DNA of 64,000 bases, taken from NCBI GenBank assembly GCA_017941735.1, contig JAGAVW010000057.1, positions 62,001 to 126,000 on the forward strand, written 5' to 3'. Position numbers and translations under genes: made by a program. This document shows positions 45,632-56,296 of the stretch, piece after piece. This DNA is from Solobacterium sp. Lineage in GTDB: Bacteria; Bacillota_I; Bacilli_A; Erysipelotrichales; Erysipelotrichaceae. Within the stretch, counting starts at the first letter, position 1; every line of letters begins with the position of its first letter. The notes under the pieces were generated by a model that saw nothing but the letters and a program-made list of their open reading frames with translations, ran no database searches and had not been told where the DNA came from.

Positions 45632-46283
45632 ACTTGTACCCCATTCCTCTTACCGTAACGATGAAGTCACGATACTTTCCTAAATTATGACGCAACATTT
45701 TCACATGTGCATCGACCGTACGATCATCCCCAAAATAATCGTAATTCCAAACTTCTTCTAAGAGCTTTGTGCGTGATAAAGCGACATTTGCGTGACTTGC
45801 CATATATATCAATAAATCGATTTCTTTTGGGGTTAAGTTTGCTTTTACCCCATCGACCATTACACTTCTACCTTCCGCATCAATTTCAAGTCCATCAAAG
45901 ACCATCTTTTTGGAATCGGTACGATAGGTACGATCTAAAACAACTTTAACGCGTGCCATTAATTCTTTTGGAGAAAAAGGTTTTACAACATAATCATCTA
46001 CACCTAATTCAAAACCCAAAAGCTTATCGTATTCTTCTTGGCGCGCACTCAACATGATAATTGGTACCGGTTGTATTGCCTTAATTTGTTTACAAGCTGT
46101 AAAGCCATCCATCTTTGGCATCATGATATCCAAAATGACACAATCATAGGCATTTTTACGCACAAGTTGAATTGCCTCTGCCCCATCACTTGCTTCATCC
46201 ACTTCATATTCATTCAAAAGCGCGTATTCGCGCACCACTTCACGAATATTCTTTTCATCATCAACAATTAAAATACGTGCCAT
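45621..46283 (-). CDS. OmpR-family response regulator
   Basis: A 220-residue regulator. The receiver has DDE near residue 8-10, the phosphorylated Asp in VILDIMMP and the Lys in VVKPFSP. The C-terminal winged helix (TPKEIDLLIYM, RTVDAHVKMLRHN) binds DNA. It starts four bases after dnaE, so its expression is linked to the replicase gene. Confidence 0.96.
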   Translation of the reverse strand: MARILIVDDEKNIREVVREYALLNEYEVDEASDGAEAIQLVRKNAYDCVILDIMMPKMDGFTACKQIKAIQPVPIIMLSARQEEYDKLLGFELGVDDYVVKPFSPKELMARVKVVLDRTYRTDSKKMVFDGLEIDAEGRSVMVDGVKANLTPKEIDLLIYMASHANVALSRTKLLEEVWNYDYFGDDRTVDAHVKMLRHNLGKYRDFIVTVRGMGYKFEA

Positions 46284-46287
46284 GAGA

Positions 46288-49200
46288 CTACCTCCTTACC
46301 TCTTGTTTAAAAAAACTGATTTTACTCGCAATACATGCATTATCTTCTGTCATTTTACCATGAAAGAGGATATAACTTCCTTTTTGTAAACGTTCATGTA
46401 GAACTTGGAATAACTTAGGCATAACCATGAGGGTTAATTCGGCACTTTCATCAATGACCTTTAAAAATGCCATCATATCTCCTTTACGCGTGCGATGTTC
46501 GCGAATGGATTGCACAAGCGCAAAGCCAGTCACTTCACCCGTTTCATTCAACAATTGTTGAAGTGACTTTACATGGATATGATTCGTGACTTTGATAGTT
46601 TCAATTGGATGTGGCCCTAGACAGAATCCAAGCGCATCTTTTTCACGCTCACTCATCTCTTCTTTGGACTCTTTCCGTTTCACTAAAACCGGTTTTGAGA
46701 CAAGATTCAAATCAATTTGGAGTTGGCCATTGTGATTGACTTGAATTAAATCCGCATAATTTAACGCATCATCTAATCCAGCTAGATAGGTCATGCGATT
46801 TTCTCCAAAAGCATCGCACGCTCCGGCTTGAATTAAGTTTTCAATTGCTTTTCTAGAAACTTTATGGATTTGACAACGCGCCACAAAATCAAAATAATCC
46901 GCAAACTCTTTTTCTTTCCGTATCGCAACTAAAAGAGAACCGGTATGCACACCCACTGATTTAACTGCCGAAAATGGCATCCGTAAGGCATTCCCTTCCA
47001 TTTCATATTGATTTTGGCTTTTGTTGACGTCTGGTGCTAAGACTTCAATGTTGCGACTACTTGCTTCATGGATATATTGCGATGTCTTTACTTCATCCCC
47101 AATCACATTATCTAAAAGTGCACAATAGAAATACAATGGTGCATTCGCCTTCAAATAAGCCATCTGATAGGCAATTAAGGAATACGCAACCGAGTGTGCT
47201 TTATTAAAGCCATAGCCCGCAAATTTTTCAATGGTACTAAATAAAGATTCACCTAGAGCAGCAGTATAGCCATTTTGAACGCAACCCTCAACAAAGCTAC
47301 TACGTAAGGAATCAATTTCTTCTTTTTTCTTTTTGGACATTGCACGACGCAAAATATCCGCTTTACCAAGCGAGAAGCCCGCAATCTTTTCAGCTGTCTG
47401 CATGATCTGTTCTTGATAAATCATGACCCCATAGGTTTCCTTTAAAATATCTTCTAAGTCTGGATGTGGATAGACAATCGTCTGCGGATGTTTTTTGTTC
47501 TCTAAATAAAGTGGAATATTCTCCATAGGACCGGGTCGAAATAAAGCTACCGTCGCAACTAAATCATCAAAGGAGTTCGGTTGCACTTTCCGCAATAAAT
47601 TACGCATTCCTTCCGATTCAAATTGGAAGATACCAATGGTATCAACATTACGGAAAATCGACAAAGTCTTTTCATCATTTAGTGGAATCTCAAATAGTTT
47701 AAAGTTTGGATTTGTCTTTTGAATGCGTTTCACTATCGCATCGATAATTGAAAGATTTCGTAATCCTAAAAAGTCCATTTTGATTAAACCACGCTCTTCC
47801 AAATACTCCATCGTATATTGGGAGACTTGCATGGCATCATCTAAACGCATCGTTGGAATGACATCGGTTAGAGGTAAGCGACTCATGATGATTCCACCTG
47901 CGTGCGTGCTTGAATGGCGTGGCAATCCTTCTAATTGTTTCGCAATTGAAAAGAGATGAATAAAACGTGCATCTGCTTCGACAATTTCTTTTAATCGCTT
48001 ACTTTGACTCAGTGCCTTTTCCAGCGTAATCTTTGGTGTATTTGGGATTAAACGCGCCAACAAATCAATATCATGCGTCGATAAATTCAAAACTTTTCCG
48101 ACATCACGCAAAACTTGTTTTGCGGCTAATGTACCAAACGTCACAATATGCGCCACATGATTGACTCCATATTTATTCACCACATAGTCAATGACGGTTT
48201 GGCGATCATTATCTGGGATATCGGTATCAATATCTGGCATCGTGATGCGCTCAGGGTTTAAAAAACGCTCAAATAAAAGAGAAAAAGGAATTGGATCAAT
48301 TTGGGTAATTCCTAAACAATACGAAACCAAAGACCCTGCCGCAGAGCCTCTTCCTGGTCCTACATAAATGCCTCTAGCACGTGCTTCTCTTATGAAATCA
48401 TAGACAATTAGGAAATAGTCTTCAAAATGCATATCAATAATGACGGATAGTTCATATTTTAAGCGCTTTTTATATTCCGCATTTTCTTGGTTATGCAGGC
48501 GTTTCTTTAAGCCTGCCAAACATAATTGCGTCAAATATTGGGCACTTGTTAAGCCTTTTGGTGTTTCAAAGGTTGGTAATTCCGTTTTAGGTAAGACAAA
48601 ATCAGCCACACATTCACGCGCAATTTCTTCGGTCCGCTTTAAATCTTCTTCCTCATAAAGCTGTTTCATCTCTTCGATGGATAAGAAATAGCGCCCTTTT
48701 TCTTTTGGTAGTGTTTGGTCTAGGATTGTTTTCTGTTGGCGAATTCCATTTAAGACACGATAAGCTTCTTCTTCCGTATTCTCTAAATAATAGATTTTAT
48801 TTAAGGCAACCGTCTGTATCCCCATATTGGCACAAATACGCTTCAATAATGCATTTTTAATACGCCACAAAGAAGCATCTTGATAGGAAAGTGCTACGTC
48901 AAATTCCTCAAAATCCTTCTTTAACTTTGCTAATTTCTCTTGAATTTCACTACGCTCTTCGGCAATGAGTGCCGAATCAAAATAACCCCCTTCGCCATAG
49001 ACAATCAATGCGCAATGGGCTTTATATTTACATAATTCTTCATAGGTACAATATTGTTTTTCTTGATTGATGATTGAACTTAAAATCATTAAATTTTGAT
49101 AACCAATATTATCTTTCGCTAATAAAAGAAATGGAATACGCGCCTCTTCATAATAGCAATCCACTTCCATCCCTACGATTGGTTTTATTCCCTCTTCTTT

Positions 49201-49359
49201 ACACGCATGCAAAAAAGGTGCCACCCCATGCATCACATTATGATCAGTCAATGCGACCGCTTCATAACCTAATTTTTTCGCTTGTTTAACAAGTTTGGTT
49301 GGTTGAATGGTACTACTTAGTAAGGTATAACAACTGCGAACGTGTAAATGTACTGGCAT
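46288..49359 (-). CDS. dnaE: DNA polymerase III alpha subunit DnaE
   Basis: A 1,023-residue replicase, slightly shorter than typical DnaE. The N-terminal PHP domain (HVRSCYTLL, LTDHNVMHG), the palm with the catalytic PDIDTDIPDND motif, the thumb, the helix-hairpin-helix region and a C-terminal OB domain are recognisable. The ATG has only a weak ribosome binding site. The two-component genes follow immediately. Confidence 0.96.
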   Translation of the reverse strand: MPVHLHVRSCYTLLSSTIQPTKLVKQAKKLGYEAVALTDHNVMHGVAPFLHACKEEGIKPIVGMEVDCYYEEARIPFLLLAKDNIGYQNLMILSSIINQEKQYCTYEELCKYKAHCALIVYGEGGYFDSALIAEERSEIQEKLAKLKKDFEEFDVALSYQDASLWRIKNALLKRICANMGIQTVALNKIYYLENTEEEAYRVLNGIRQQKTILDQTLPKEKGRYFLSIEEMKQLYEEEDLKRTEEIARECVADFVLPKTELPTFETPKGLTSAQYLTQLCLAGLKKRLHNQENAEYKKRLKYELSVIIDMHFEDYFLIVYDFIREARARGIYVGPGRGSAAGSLVSYCLGITQIDPIPFSLLFERFLNPERITMPDIDTDIPDNDRQTVIDYVVNKYGVNHVAHIVTFGTLAAKQVLRDVGKVLNLSTHDIDLLARLIPNTPKITLEKALSQSKRLKEIVEADARFIHLFSIAKQLEGLPRHSSTHAGGIIMSRLPLTDVIPTMRLDDAMQVSQYTMEYLEERGLIKMDFLGLRNLSIIDAIVKRIQKTNPNFKLFEIPLNDEKTLSIFRNVDTIGIFQFESEGMRNLLRKVQPNSFDDLVATVALFRPGPMENIPLYLENKKHPQTIVYPHPDLEDILKETYGVMIYQEQIMQTAEKIAGFSLGKADILRRAMSKKKKEEIDSLRSSFVEGCVQNGYTAALGESLFSTIEKFAGYGFNKAHSVAYSLIAYQMAYLKANAPLYFYCALLDNVIGDEVKTSQYIHEASSRNIEVLAPDVNKSQNQYEMEGNALRMPFSAVKSVGVHTGSLLVAIRKEKEFADYFDFVARCQIHKVSRKAIENLIQAGACDAFGENRMTYLAGLDDALNYADLIQVNHNGQLQIDLNLVSKPVLVKRKESKEEMSEREKDALGFCLGPHPIETIKVTNHIHVKSLQQLLNETGEVTGFALVQSIREHRTRKGDMMAFLKVIDESAELTLMVMPKLFQVLHERLQKGSYILFHGKMTEDNACIASKISFFKQEVRR

Positions 49360-49438
49360 AGTATTATCTTATCATGAGACCTTTCATTATTAATAATATA
49401 TATAAATATCGAAATCATTTTTTTTCTGTGGTAATATT

Positions 49439-52153
49439 ATGACGGTTAAAAAAGAGAAGAATATGTCGATAGAGAAACAAAACAGTGAACCTGCCATTAC
49501 AAAAGCGCGTCCTTATGGAGCAAAAAAGAGTCGTATTGAGGATACGCAAAAGATATATAAGTTAGTGGAAGAGTCACCAGAAGATTTTGAAAAAAGAGAG
49601 AAGAAGAAGCGGAAGACAAGACGGAAATACACCCGTATGAAAATCTGGTCTGCTATTTTATTATTTTTATTGATTGGTGCCCTAGTCGTTGCGGCCATTG
49701 GTATTACCATCGTATCTCGTATGATTGAAAATTCACCAGAACTTGAGGTCGCAGATTTCATTAGTGAAGAATCCAGCGTCCTTTATGATAAAGATGGCTT
49801 ACCCATTACGGAAATTGGGGTTTATTTAAGAGAGAATATTACCTATGCTGAGTGCCCTGAGTCTTTAGTAGATGCATTCTTAGCCATTGAAGACTCCCGT
49901 TTCTTTACGCACTTTGGATTTGATATTCCTCGTTTTACGAAAGCTGCTATTGAAAACTTAAAGAATCATAACTTTGGACAAGGTGGCTCCACCTTTACCA
50001 TGCAACTAACAAAGAATACTTATTTCTCAGTTGATGCGGGCGATGAAAGTACAGAGCGTATTAAGTCCATTGAATACAAAGTACAACAAATCTATTTAGC
50101 GATTAAATTAGAGCGCATCCTTAATAAAAAGGAAATCTTCCAGCTCTATATGAATCGTTTGAACTTTGGTGGACATATTCGTGGTGTTCAAAAAGCTGCC
50201 CTTTACTATTTTGGGAAAGATTCAAGAGAATTAAACCTTGCGGAATCGGCGATGTTAGCGGGAATTGTTAACTTACCGAACCGTTATAACCCTTATTATT
50301 TCTTAGACTATGGTACGGCACGTCGCAATCAAGTGCTTGAACAAATGGTCTACCATGGATTCATTACTGAAGAAGAATTTGCACTTGCGAAAAGTATTAA
50401 AGTTGAAGACTTACTCGTTGGCGAAACAAGAGACATTTCCGCAGATTCGGAATACCAATCCTATATTGATGCGGCGATTGAAGAAGCGCGTGTTCTAACT
50501 GGATATGACCCTTCCGTTCGTGGAATGCAGATTTATACTTATTTGGATAAAACCATTCAAGGGGAAATTGATGCGATTCAAAACAATGAAACAACGGTTG
50601 TCTTCCCTGATGAATTGATGCAAGTGGCGATTGTATCCATGGATAATCGAAATGGTGCCATTGTCGGGATTGGTGGAGGAAGAAACTATGATGGAGCTCG
50701 TTTATTAAACCGTGCGACCATGAACTACAAACAACCTGGCTCTTCCATCAAACCAGTCTTATCTTATGCGTTAGCCTTTGAGCACTTAGGCTACTCTTTA
50801 GATGAAGTATTATTGGATAAACCTATCACCTACCCAATGGAATCTATGGTGCTTGTTAACGCAAGTGGTGATTATGCAGGCGATATTATGATTAAAGATG
50901 CGGTTGCTTATTCGTTAAATATTCCTGCCATCTTAACATTAGAAAAAGTAGTCAATAAAGTTGGGAAAGAAAAGGTTGTTGCTTACATGCAATCCCTTGG
51001 TTTCTCACGTATCACGAATGACAACTTCCACCTCTCCTTTGCGATTGGTGGTACATGGTTTGAAACAACCTGTAAAGAATTAGCTGGTGCCCACTCTGCC
51101 ATGATTAATGGTGGGGTCTACAATGAGCCGCATACCATTCAAAAAGTCGTTATGAGTGATGGCACAGAGTTCTATCCACAAAATCAAAATCGACAAGTAT
51201 TAAGCCCAGGTAGTGCATGGCTGACTTGCCAATTGATGGAAAATAACGTATCAGGTCCTTATTTCAACTGGATGCAAGTATTGAAACGTGATTACCCTGT
51301 TTACGCTAAAACTGGTACAACGGACTGGGGTAGCGATGGGGTCCAGTATGGAATTCCAAAAGGACAAATGAAAGATAAATGGATGGTAAGCTCTACGGAT
51401 CATTACACCAACTGCGTATGGGTTGGTTATGATATGGCCGTTGCTGGAAAAGAGACCTATTTTACAAACTACAAACAAAACCTCAATATTCCAGGTAACA
51501 TCAACAAATTATTATTAGATATCGAAGAGCAAACCATGACAACCCTTCCTGAAGCAGTTGTTCAACCAAAAGATTTAGAAGAAGTCACCTTTGTCTTTGG
51601 TAGCTACCCTCACGTCAAACAAGAAGATTGGATGGATGGCGGAGGGATGGTTACTACGCTTGTTTCAAAAGCTGGTCTAGAATCACAACCACTCATCACC
51701 GCAAAAGAATACAGTGATGAAAAATCGAAATCCGCTGGTGGTGTGGTTGGTGTATCTGCCTCCTATGACCAATATGGAACAATTTCCATTACTTGGGGTA
51801 GTGCCGATGGCATCTGTTCTGGTGGCCAACGAAATATCTCTCTCCATGACCAATGGGGTAACAATATTGATAAATGGGGTGCATGTCTTGCTGACTTAAC
51901 ATGGCTTGTGGCTGGCTCCAACGCGAATTATTGGGCAACCATTTATACGGATGGTTATCCAGTTGGAAATGTATCAAGTAATACTGGTTACTTCAGTGGC
52001 TGGGTTGCAGATTTATGGGGTGAAGTTCGTGTCTGTGGTGGTTCTGATACGGGTGAAGCTTCCTGTACCGTTGCTGCTTATGCCCCACTCCCTGAATACG
52101 ATTGGGAAAATGGTTGGTGGGATGAACAAGGTAACTTCCATCCAAATGAATAA
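49439..52153 (+). CDS. Class A penicillin-binding protein with C-terminal extension
   Basis: A 904-residue bifunctional peptidoglycan synthase. A basic cytoplasmic tail precedes one membrane helix (about 68-92). The GT51 domain has EDSRFFTHFG and GGSTFTMQLTKN. The transpeptidase has SSIKPV (catalytic Ser), YSLNIPA and KTGTTDWG. After about residue 725 an extra domain of 170 residues contains four cysteines (in DGICSGG, WGACLAD, VRVCGGS and EASCTVA) and ends in an acidic, tryptophan-rich tail. The start is uncertain: a TAATAT lies just before the ATG, and a second ATG at 49463 is possible. Confidence 0.93.
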   Translation: MTVKKEKNMSIEKQNSEPAITKARPYGAKKSRIEDTQKIYKLVEESPEDFEKREKKKRKTRRKYTRMKIWSAILLFLLIGALVVAAIGITIVSRMIENSPELEVADFISEESSVLYDKDGLPITEIGVYLRENITYAECPESLVDAFLAIEDSRFFTHFGFDIPRFTKAAIENLKNHNFGQGGSTFTMQLTKNTYFSVDAGDESTERIKSIEYKVQQIYLAIKLERILNKKEIFQLYMNRLNFGGHIRGVQKAALYYFGKDSRELNLAESAMLAGIVNLPNRYNPYYFLDYGTARRNQVLEQMVYHGFITEEEFALAKSIKVEDLLVGETRDISADSEYQSYIDAAIEEARVLTGYDPSVRGMQIYTYLDKTIQGEIDAIQNNETTVVFPDELMQVAIVSMDNRNGAIVGIGGGRNYDGARLLNRATMNYKQPGSSIKPVLSYALAFEHLGYSLDEVLLDKPITYPMESMVLVNASGDYAGDIMIKDAVAYSLNIPAILTLEKVVNKVGKEKVVAYMQSLGFSRITNDNFHLSFAIGGTWFETTCKELAGAHSAMINGGVYNEPHTIQKVVMSDGTEFYPQNQNRQVLSPGSAWLTCQLMENNVSGPYFNWMQVLKRDYPVYAKTGTTDWGSDGVQYGIPKGQMKDKWMVSSTDHYTNCVWVGYDMAVAGKETYFTNYKQNLNIPGNINKLLLDIEEQTMTTLPEAVVQPKDLEEVTFVFGSYPHVKQEDWMDGGGMVTTLVSKAGLESQPLITAKEYSDEKSKSAGGVVGVSASYDQYGTISITWGSADGICSGGQRNISLHDQWGNNIDKWGACLADLTWLVAGSNANYWATIYTDGYPVGNVSSNTGYFSGWVADLWGEVRVCGGSDTGEASCTVAAYAPLPEYDWENGWWDEQGNFHPNE

Positions 52154-52154
52154 T

Positions 52155-52187
52155 AAAAGAGTTGTGCATTGCACAGCTCTTTTTATA
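52155..52187. terminator. Bidirectional terminator between PBP gene and der
   Basis: A 13-bp stem with one wobble pair (52155-52167 with 52171-52183) and an ATT loop, followed by T. The der stop codon overlaps the stem end. Confidence 0.85.
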
Positions 52188-53496
52188 CGCTCACTTTTTT
52201 TCTTGCCACAATTCGTATTGGCGTCCCTTCAAAATCGAATGCTTCGCGTAATTGGTTTTCTAGAAAACGCTGGTACGAGAAATGCATTAAACTAGGATCA
52301 TTACAAGAAATCATGAACGTTGGTGGGTTTATACCAACTTGTGTTGCATAATAAATTCGAAACTTTTTCCCATTTCGCGCTGGAGCTGGATTTACAAGTT
52401 GTGTATCAAGAATCACATCATTTAATACATTTGTCGCAATCCGCCTTGAGGCATTGGTATAGACTTGATTCACAAGTGGAATGATGTGGTCAACGCGTTG
52501 TGTAGTTTTAGCGGATAGAAATAAGATTGGCGCATAGGATAAATAGACAAATTCTTTTCGAACTTGCTCGGTAAAGACTTCCATTGTATGCGTATCTTTT
52601 TCAATCAAGTCCCATTTATTCACAATAATAATGATTGGTTTCCCTGCTTCATTTGCATATCCTGCAACATGTTTATCTTGTTCTCGAATTCCTTCATGCG
52701 CATCAATCACAAATAAAACTACATCACTCTTTTCAATCGCAGACATCGCCCGTAATACCGAATACTTTTCAACGGATTCATAAATACGTCCCCGCTTTCG
52801 AATACCTGCTGTATCCACAATAACATATGGTTTTTCATCAAAAACAAATGGTGTATCAATCGCATCACGAGTTGTTCCTTGTTCATTAGATACAATGGCA
52901 CGATCTTCTTTTAAAATGGCATTTACAAGGGAGGACTTCCCTACATTTGGCTCTCCTATAACTGCAATACGAATGCCCTCATCGATCGCGGTTGCATCTT
53001 CTTCTTTAAATAAAGCAATACAAGCATCAAGTAAATCACCAATCCCTACGCCATGCGCGCCACTTAAAGCAATGGGTTCTCCCATTCCTAATGCATAGAA
53101 TTCATAGATATTCGCAATTTTTGAAGTATCATCTACTTTATTCACAGCTAAAACAACAGGTTTATCCTGTCGCTGTAGCATGCGCGCAATGTATTTATCA
53201 TCATCCGTAAGTCCAACTTTTCCATCCGTCAAGAAAACAATGACATCTGCTTCCTCAATCGCAATTTGAACTTGCGCACGAATTTCTTCTTGGTAAGGTT
53301 GATTTTCAATTTGAATACCACCCGTATCAATCAGTTGAAACTCATGATTGAGCCATGTGCATTTCGCATATAAGCGATCTCGCGTCACGCCTGGAATATC
53401 TTCCACAATCGAAAGACGCTCACCCGCTATCCTGTTAAAAATCGTTGACTTACCAACGTTTGGTCTGCCAACGATTGCGATTACTCCACTACGCAT
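52183..53496 (-). CDS. der: GTPase Der (EngA)
   Basis: A 437-residue double GTPase for 50S ribosome assembly. Both G domains are intact ([14 protein letters not shown] and [18 protein letters not shown] and DTAG; NKVD and NKWD) and the KH-like domain ends the protein. It overlaps cmk by eight bases. Confidence 0.98.
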   Translation of the reverse strand: MRSGVIAIVGRPNVGKSTIFNRIAGERLSIVEDIPGVTRDRLYAKCTWLNHEFQLIDTGGIQIENQPYQEEIRAQVQIAIEEADVIVFLTDGKVGLTDDDKYIARMLQRQDKPVVLAVNKVDDTSKIANIYEFYALGMGEPIALSGAHGVGIGDLLDACIALFKEEDATAIDEGIRIAVIGEPNVGKSSLVNAILKEDRAIVSNEQGTTRDAIDTPFVFDEKPYVIVDTAGIRKRGRIYESVEKYSVLRAMSAIEKSDVVLFVIDAHEGIREQDKHVAGYANEAGKPIIIIVNKWDLIEKDTHTMEVFTEQVRKEFVYLSYAPILFLSAKTTQRVDHIIPLVNQVYTNASRRIATNVLNDVILDTQLVNPAPARNGKKFRIYYATQVGINPPTFMISCNDPSLMHFSYQRFLENQLREAFDFEGTPIRIVARKKVSV

Positions 53497-54169
53497 GGGA
53501 CTCCTTTTTTTCGAGTGCTTGATTCACATATTGCATAATCTGCGCAATGACTTCATCAACCGTTAAATCGGAACTATCAACTTCAATTGCATCATCTGCT
53601 TTACGAAGTGGTGAGAATTCACGATTCATATCTTGTTCATCCCGTGCAGCAATATCTTTTTTGATTTGTTCTAAATCATTTTCTAAGATGCCTGCTTCTT
53701 TATTTTGTTTATAGCGACGCTCTGCACGCGCTTCCACCGAAGCAGTTAAATAAATCTTCACTTCCGCATCCTTTAGAACAACCGTTCCGATATCACGCCC
53801 ATCCATGACAAATCCTTTATCTTTTGCCATTTCTTGTTGACGTTTCACAAGATCTTCTCTTACACGTTTAAGTTTTGAGACATCACTTGCGGCCATACTG
53901 ACATCATCATCACGAATAGCTAAAGTGACATCTTCCCCATCCAAATAGATTTTTCCATCTGGGGTCATTTCAATTTTTGTTTTTTCTAATAATGCACAAA
54001 CCGCATCTTCATCCTCTAAAGAAAGTCCATGCTTTAAAGCTGTATAGGCGCAACAACGATACATCGCTCCAGTATCTAAATGTACATAGTTTAATTCTTC
54101 TGCTATGCGCTTTGATACGGTACTCTTACCCGCTGCGCTTGGTCCATCAATCGCAATATTAATTTTCAT
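53489..54169 (-). CDS. cmk: Cytidylate kinase
   Basis: A 226-residue kinase that phosphorylates CMP and dCMP. The P-loop is [14 protein letters not shown] start at the ATG at 54169, which overlaps the upstream stop codon (TAATG) and follows GAGG; a longer frame reaching 54196 has no such support. RDIGTVVL and the basic LID region are typical. Confidence 0.97.
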   Translation of the reverse strand: MKINIAIDGPSAAGKSTVSKRIAEELNYVHLDTGAMYRCCAYTALKHGLSLEDEDAVCALLEKTKIEMTPDGKIYLDGEDVTLAIRDDDVSMAASDVSKLKRVREDLVKRQQEMAKDKGFVMDGRDIGTVVLKDAEVKIYLTASVEARAERRYKQNKEAGILENDLEQIKKDIAARDEQDMNREFSPLRKADDAIEVDSSDLTVDEVIAQIMQYVNQALEKKESHA

Positions 54170-55143
54170 TAGGCACCTCGTGCTGTTAAAATCCAATAAA
54201 TCACTACTGCTAATACAACAAATAGAACAATAATCAGAACAATTAATACAATATTGAGAATTTGATTCGTGTGACGCATTTTGTCACTGACTTCGGTCAA
54301 ATTATCTTCATAGGTATCTAATTGTGCGCGCATTTGTGTTGTTTCATTTAACAATTGTTGACGTGCAGTTGCTTCGGCTTCAAAGTGGGAATCCAATGAA
54401 CGTTCACGTGTACGTTCGGTGCTCACTTGTGGAAGAGGACGATTTTGTTCACGTATTAGATTTTGCACTTCCATCGCAATATCTTCTTTTGTCATGGTGT
54501 TGGAACTTGTTGGTTCCTCATCCAAGGCAAATTCATGGAAATCCGATACTTGCGTATTCGAAAAGGCAGGGACATCTGCAGTTTCATTGACCTGTGGCTT
54601 AGGGTTATTTGCAGCAAGTGCACTTTGATTCAAACCAATCACATCATCCGCACGTAGCGAAGTATTGAGGGTTGTCTCAACCTTTTCTGGCTCATGGAAT
54701 GGTTTAATGGGAGTTGGTTTTTCACCTTTTAGTGATTTTAAAATATTAAAATCGGTATTTGTGCTAAAGGCATTCCCTTGTTCAATGTTATATTGCTTAA
54801 CTTCATTGATATATTCATCCAAATATTCGTTATTAAAAGAGCCACCAATATAATCCTTCTTCTTAACTGCTTGATTAGAAAGTGGAATTTCTAGAGATTC
54901 TTCTTGTTTCGAAGTAAATCCTTCCGGATATTCTGCCCCTTCTAAATATTGTTTTCTACGCGCATGAATTGGATCATGGTCTTCAATTACATAATCCTCA
55001 GGTGCTTCAAAATTCGTCGCACTGATTTGATTTAAACGCTTTTCATATTGTTTCAAATCACGACTAGAAAAATCTTCTTCAGGCTCGTTTTGCAAGCGTT
55101 GCCGCAATTCTTTATATTTTGATGTTCGTGAATAATTTGTCAT
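54169..55143 (-). CDS. Tail-anchored protein of unknown function
   Basis: A 324-residue protein with one hydrophobic segment at the C-terminus (about 298-320). The rest is soluble, acidic and low in complexity, with a predicted coiled coil before the membrane segment (ARQQLLNETTQMRAQ onward). I do not recognise it. It is translationally coupled to cmk and der, which suggests a housekeeping role tied to the membrane. A TATAAT at 55172-55167 and GGAG precede it. Confidence 0.72.
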   Translation of the reverse strand: MTNYSRTSKYKELRQRLQNEPEEDFSSRDLKQYEKRLNQISATNFEAPEDYVIEDHDPIHARRKQYLEGAEYPEGFTSKQEESLEIPLSNQAVKKKDYIGGSFNNEYLDEYINEVKQYNIEQGNAFSTNTDFNILKSLKGEKPTPIKPFHEPEKVETTLNTSLRADDVIGLNQSALAANNPKPQVNETADVPAFSNTQVSDFHEFALDEEPTSSNTMTKEDIAMEVQNLIREQNRPLPQVSTERTRERSLDSHFEAEATARQQLLNETTQMRAQLDTYEDNLTEVSDKMRHTNQILNIVLIVLIIVLFVVLAVVIYWILTARGA

Positions 55144-55186
55144 AGCCCTTCTCCATTAACCTTTAAATTATAACATAAGTAGGAAA

Positions 55187-56248
55187 TCAATAATTAAGTA
55201 TTACACTAAATATTTGCGCGATATCGTTACCTGCAAAGCGCACAAATATCAAGCACCAAAGTACTGCTAAGGCAAAGCCAATGGTATGCACACGAATCAT
55301 TTTACCTGGAGCAAACCCAGTTACAATTTTTGAAGTTTCATAATGCATCAGAATACTTGAAGCAAAGGCAATGCACATGCCTACAATTGCTAATGTATTA
55401 TTAACAAACGTCAATAAACTGCAAACTAAGAATAACAAAGCGATCGATAACCATAAAGCACTTTGTACACCAAATAGCTTCTTAAAGCCACCACGCTTCT
55501 TTGCAAGTTTCATCGCAATCGCTGTAACAATATAGATGATTATTTCGCTAATTAATCCACCCATCGTGACACGGAACCATAACCAACTCGAATCACTAAA
55601 TGTTAAACGCGCATAACTAAATGCTTCGCGGTTTAAAAGCTTAGAAAACCAATCAATATAAAGAACTACCGATAGCCCTGTTTTGATAAACGTCAATAAT
55701 AGAGATTTAAAAATACTAAAGTCGACTTCTTGATTTGCTTTTTCTACACAATATAACGGATGAAAAATATGATGATATAAACGAGGACGATCTTTGTCTT
55801 CGACCACAAAACCAATGTTGGTATCACTTTTTAAAGATTCGGTAATCACATCGATTTTTTGCGTATGATTTATCGCATCTTCTTCTTTTTCCATTTTGAT
55901 ATCTTCAAAAAGTGGTTCAACGGTTGTCGCTTCTTCCCTTTTTGTGACAACTTCTTCTTTTACTTCTGTTTCTTGTGCAACAACGACATCCTCTTTTACA
56001 GGGGTTTCTACCGTTGTATTCTTTTTCTTAGAAGAACCTTTTGATTTCTTTTTAGAAGACACTGCTTTTTCTTTCGAAGCATTAGAAACAGAAGCACCTT
56101 TCTTTTTGCGTGCTTTTTGGTTCTGCTCTCCTTGTAATTCGTAAGTACTCGTCTTTTTATTAGAACCCTTTTTCTTACGTTTTGACTTAGGTTTATCCGT
56201 GACTTGTACTTCGTTTTTTTCAACTGTGTTCTTCTCTAATTCGCTCAT
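55187..56248 (-). CDS. Membrane protein with lysine-rich cytoplasmic N-terminus
   Basis: A 353-residue protein. About the first 130 residues are highly charged, with lysine/serine runs (KSKRKKKGSNKK, SSKKKSKGSSKKK). Four or five membrane segments fill residues 180-350. I start at the ATG at 56248 behind AGAGGAAT, six codons inside the open frame. The membrane part loosely resembles Yip1/DUF-type integral proteins, but I cannot place it. It follows efp across a hairpin. Confidence 0.75.
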   Translation of the reverse strand: MSELEKNTVEKNEVQVTDKPKSKRKKKGSNKKTSTYELQGEQNQKARKKKGASVSNASKEKAVSSKKKSKGSSKKKNTTVETPVKEDVVVAQETEVKEEVVTKREEATTVEPLFEDIKMEKEEDAINHTQKIDVITESLKSDTNIGFVVEDKDRPRLYHHIFHPLYCVEKANQEVDFSIFKSLLLTFIKTGLSVVLYIDWFSKLLNREAFSYARLTFSDSSWLWFRVTMGGLISEIIIYIVTAIAMKLAKKRGGFKKLFGVQSALWLSIALLFLVCSLLTFVNNTLAIVGMCIAFASSILMHYETSKIVTGFAPGKMIRVHTIGFALAVLWCLIFVRFAGNDIAQIFSVILNY

Positions 56249-56268
56249 TATTCCTCTTCTTATCAAAC

Positions 56269-56291
56269 AAAATGTGCATTGTGCACATTTT
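56269..56291. terminator. Hairpin between efp and membrane protein gene
   Basis: AAAATGTGCA pairs with TGCACATTTT around a three-base loop. On the minus strand TTTTGTTTG follows, a modest T tract. On the plus strand the T tract is longer, but no plus-strand gene ends here. Confidence 0.6.
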
Positions 56292-56296
56292 TTTTC

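Noticed and set aside
56269-56291. Hairpin as part of a mobile element end
   Set aside because: It is a simple terminator-like stem without a partner repeat, target duplication or transposase.
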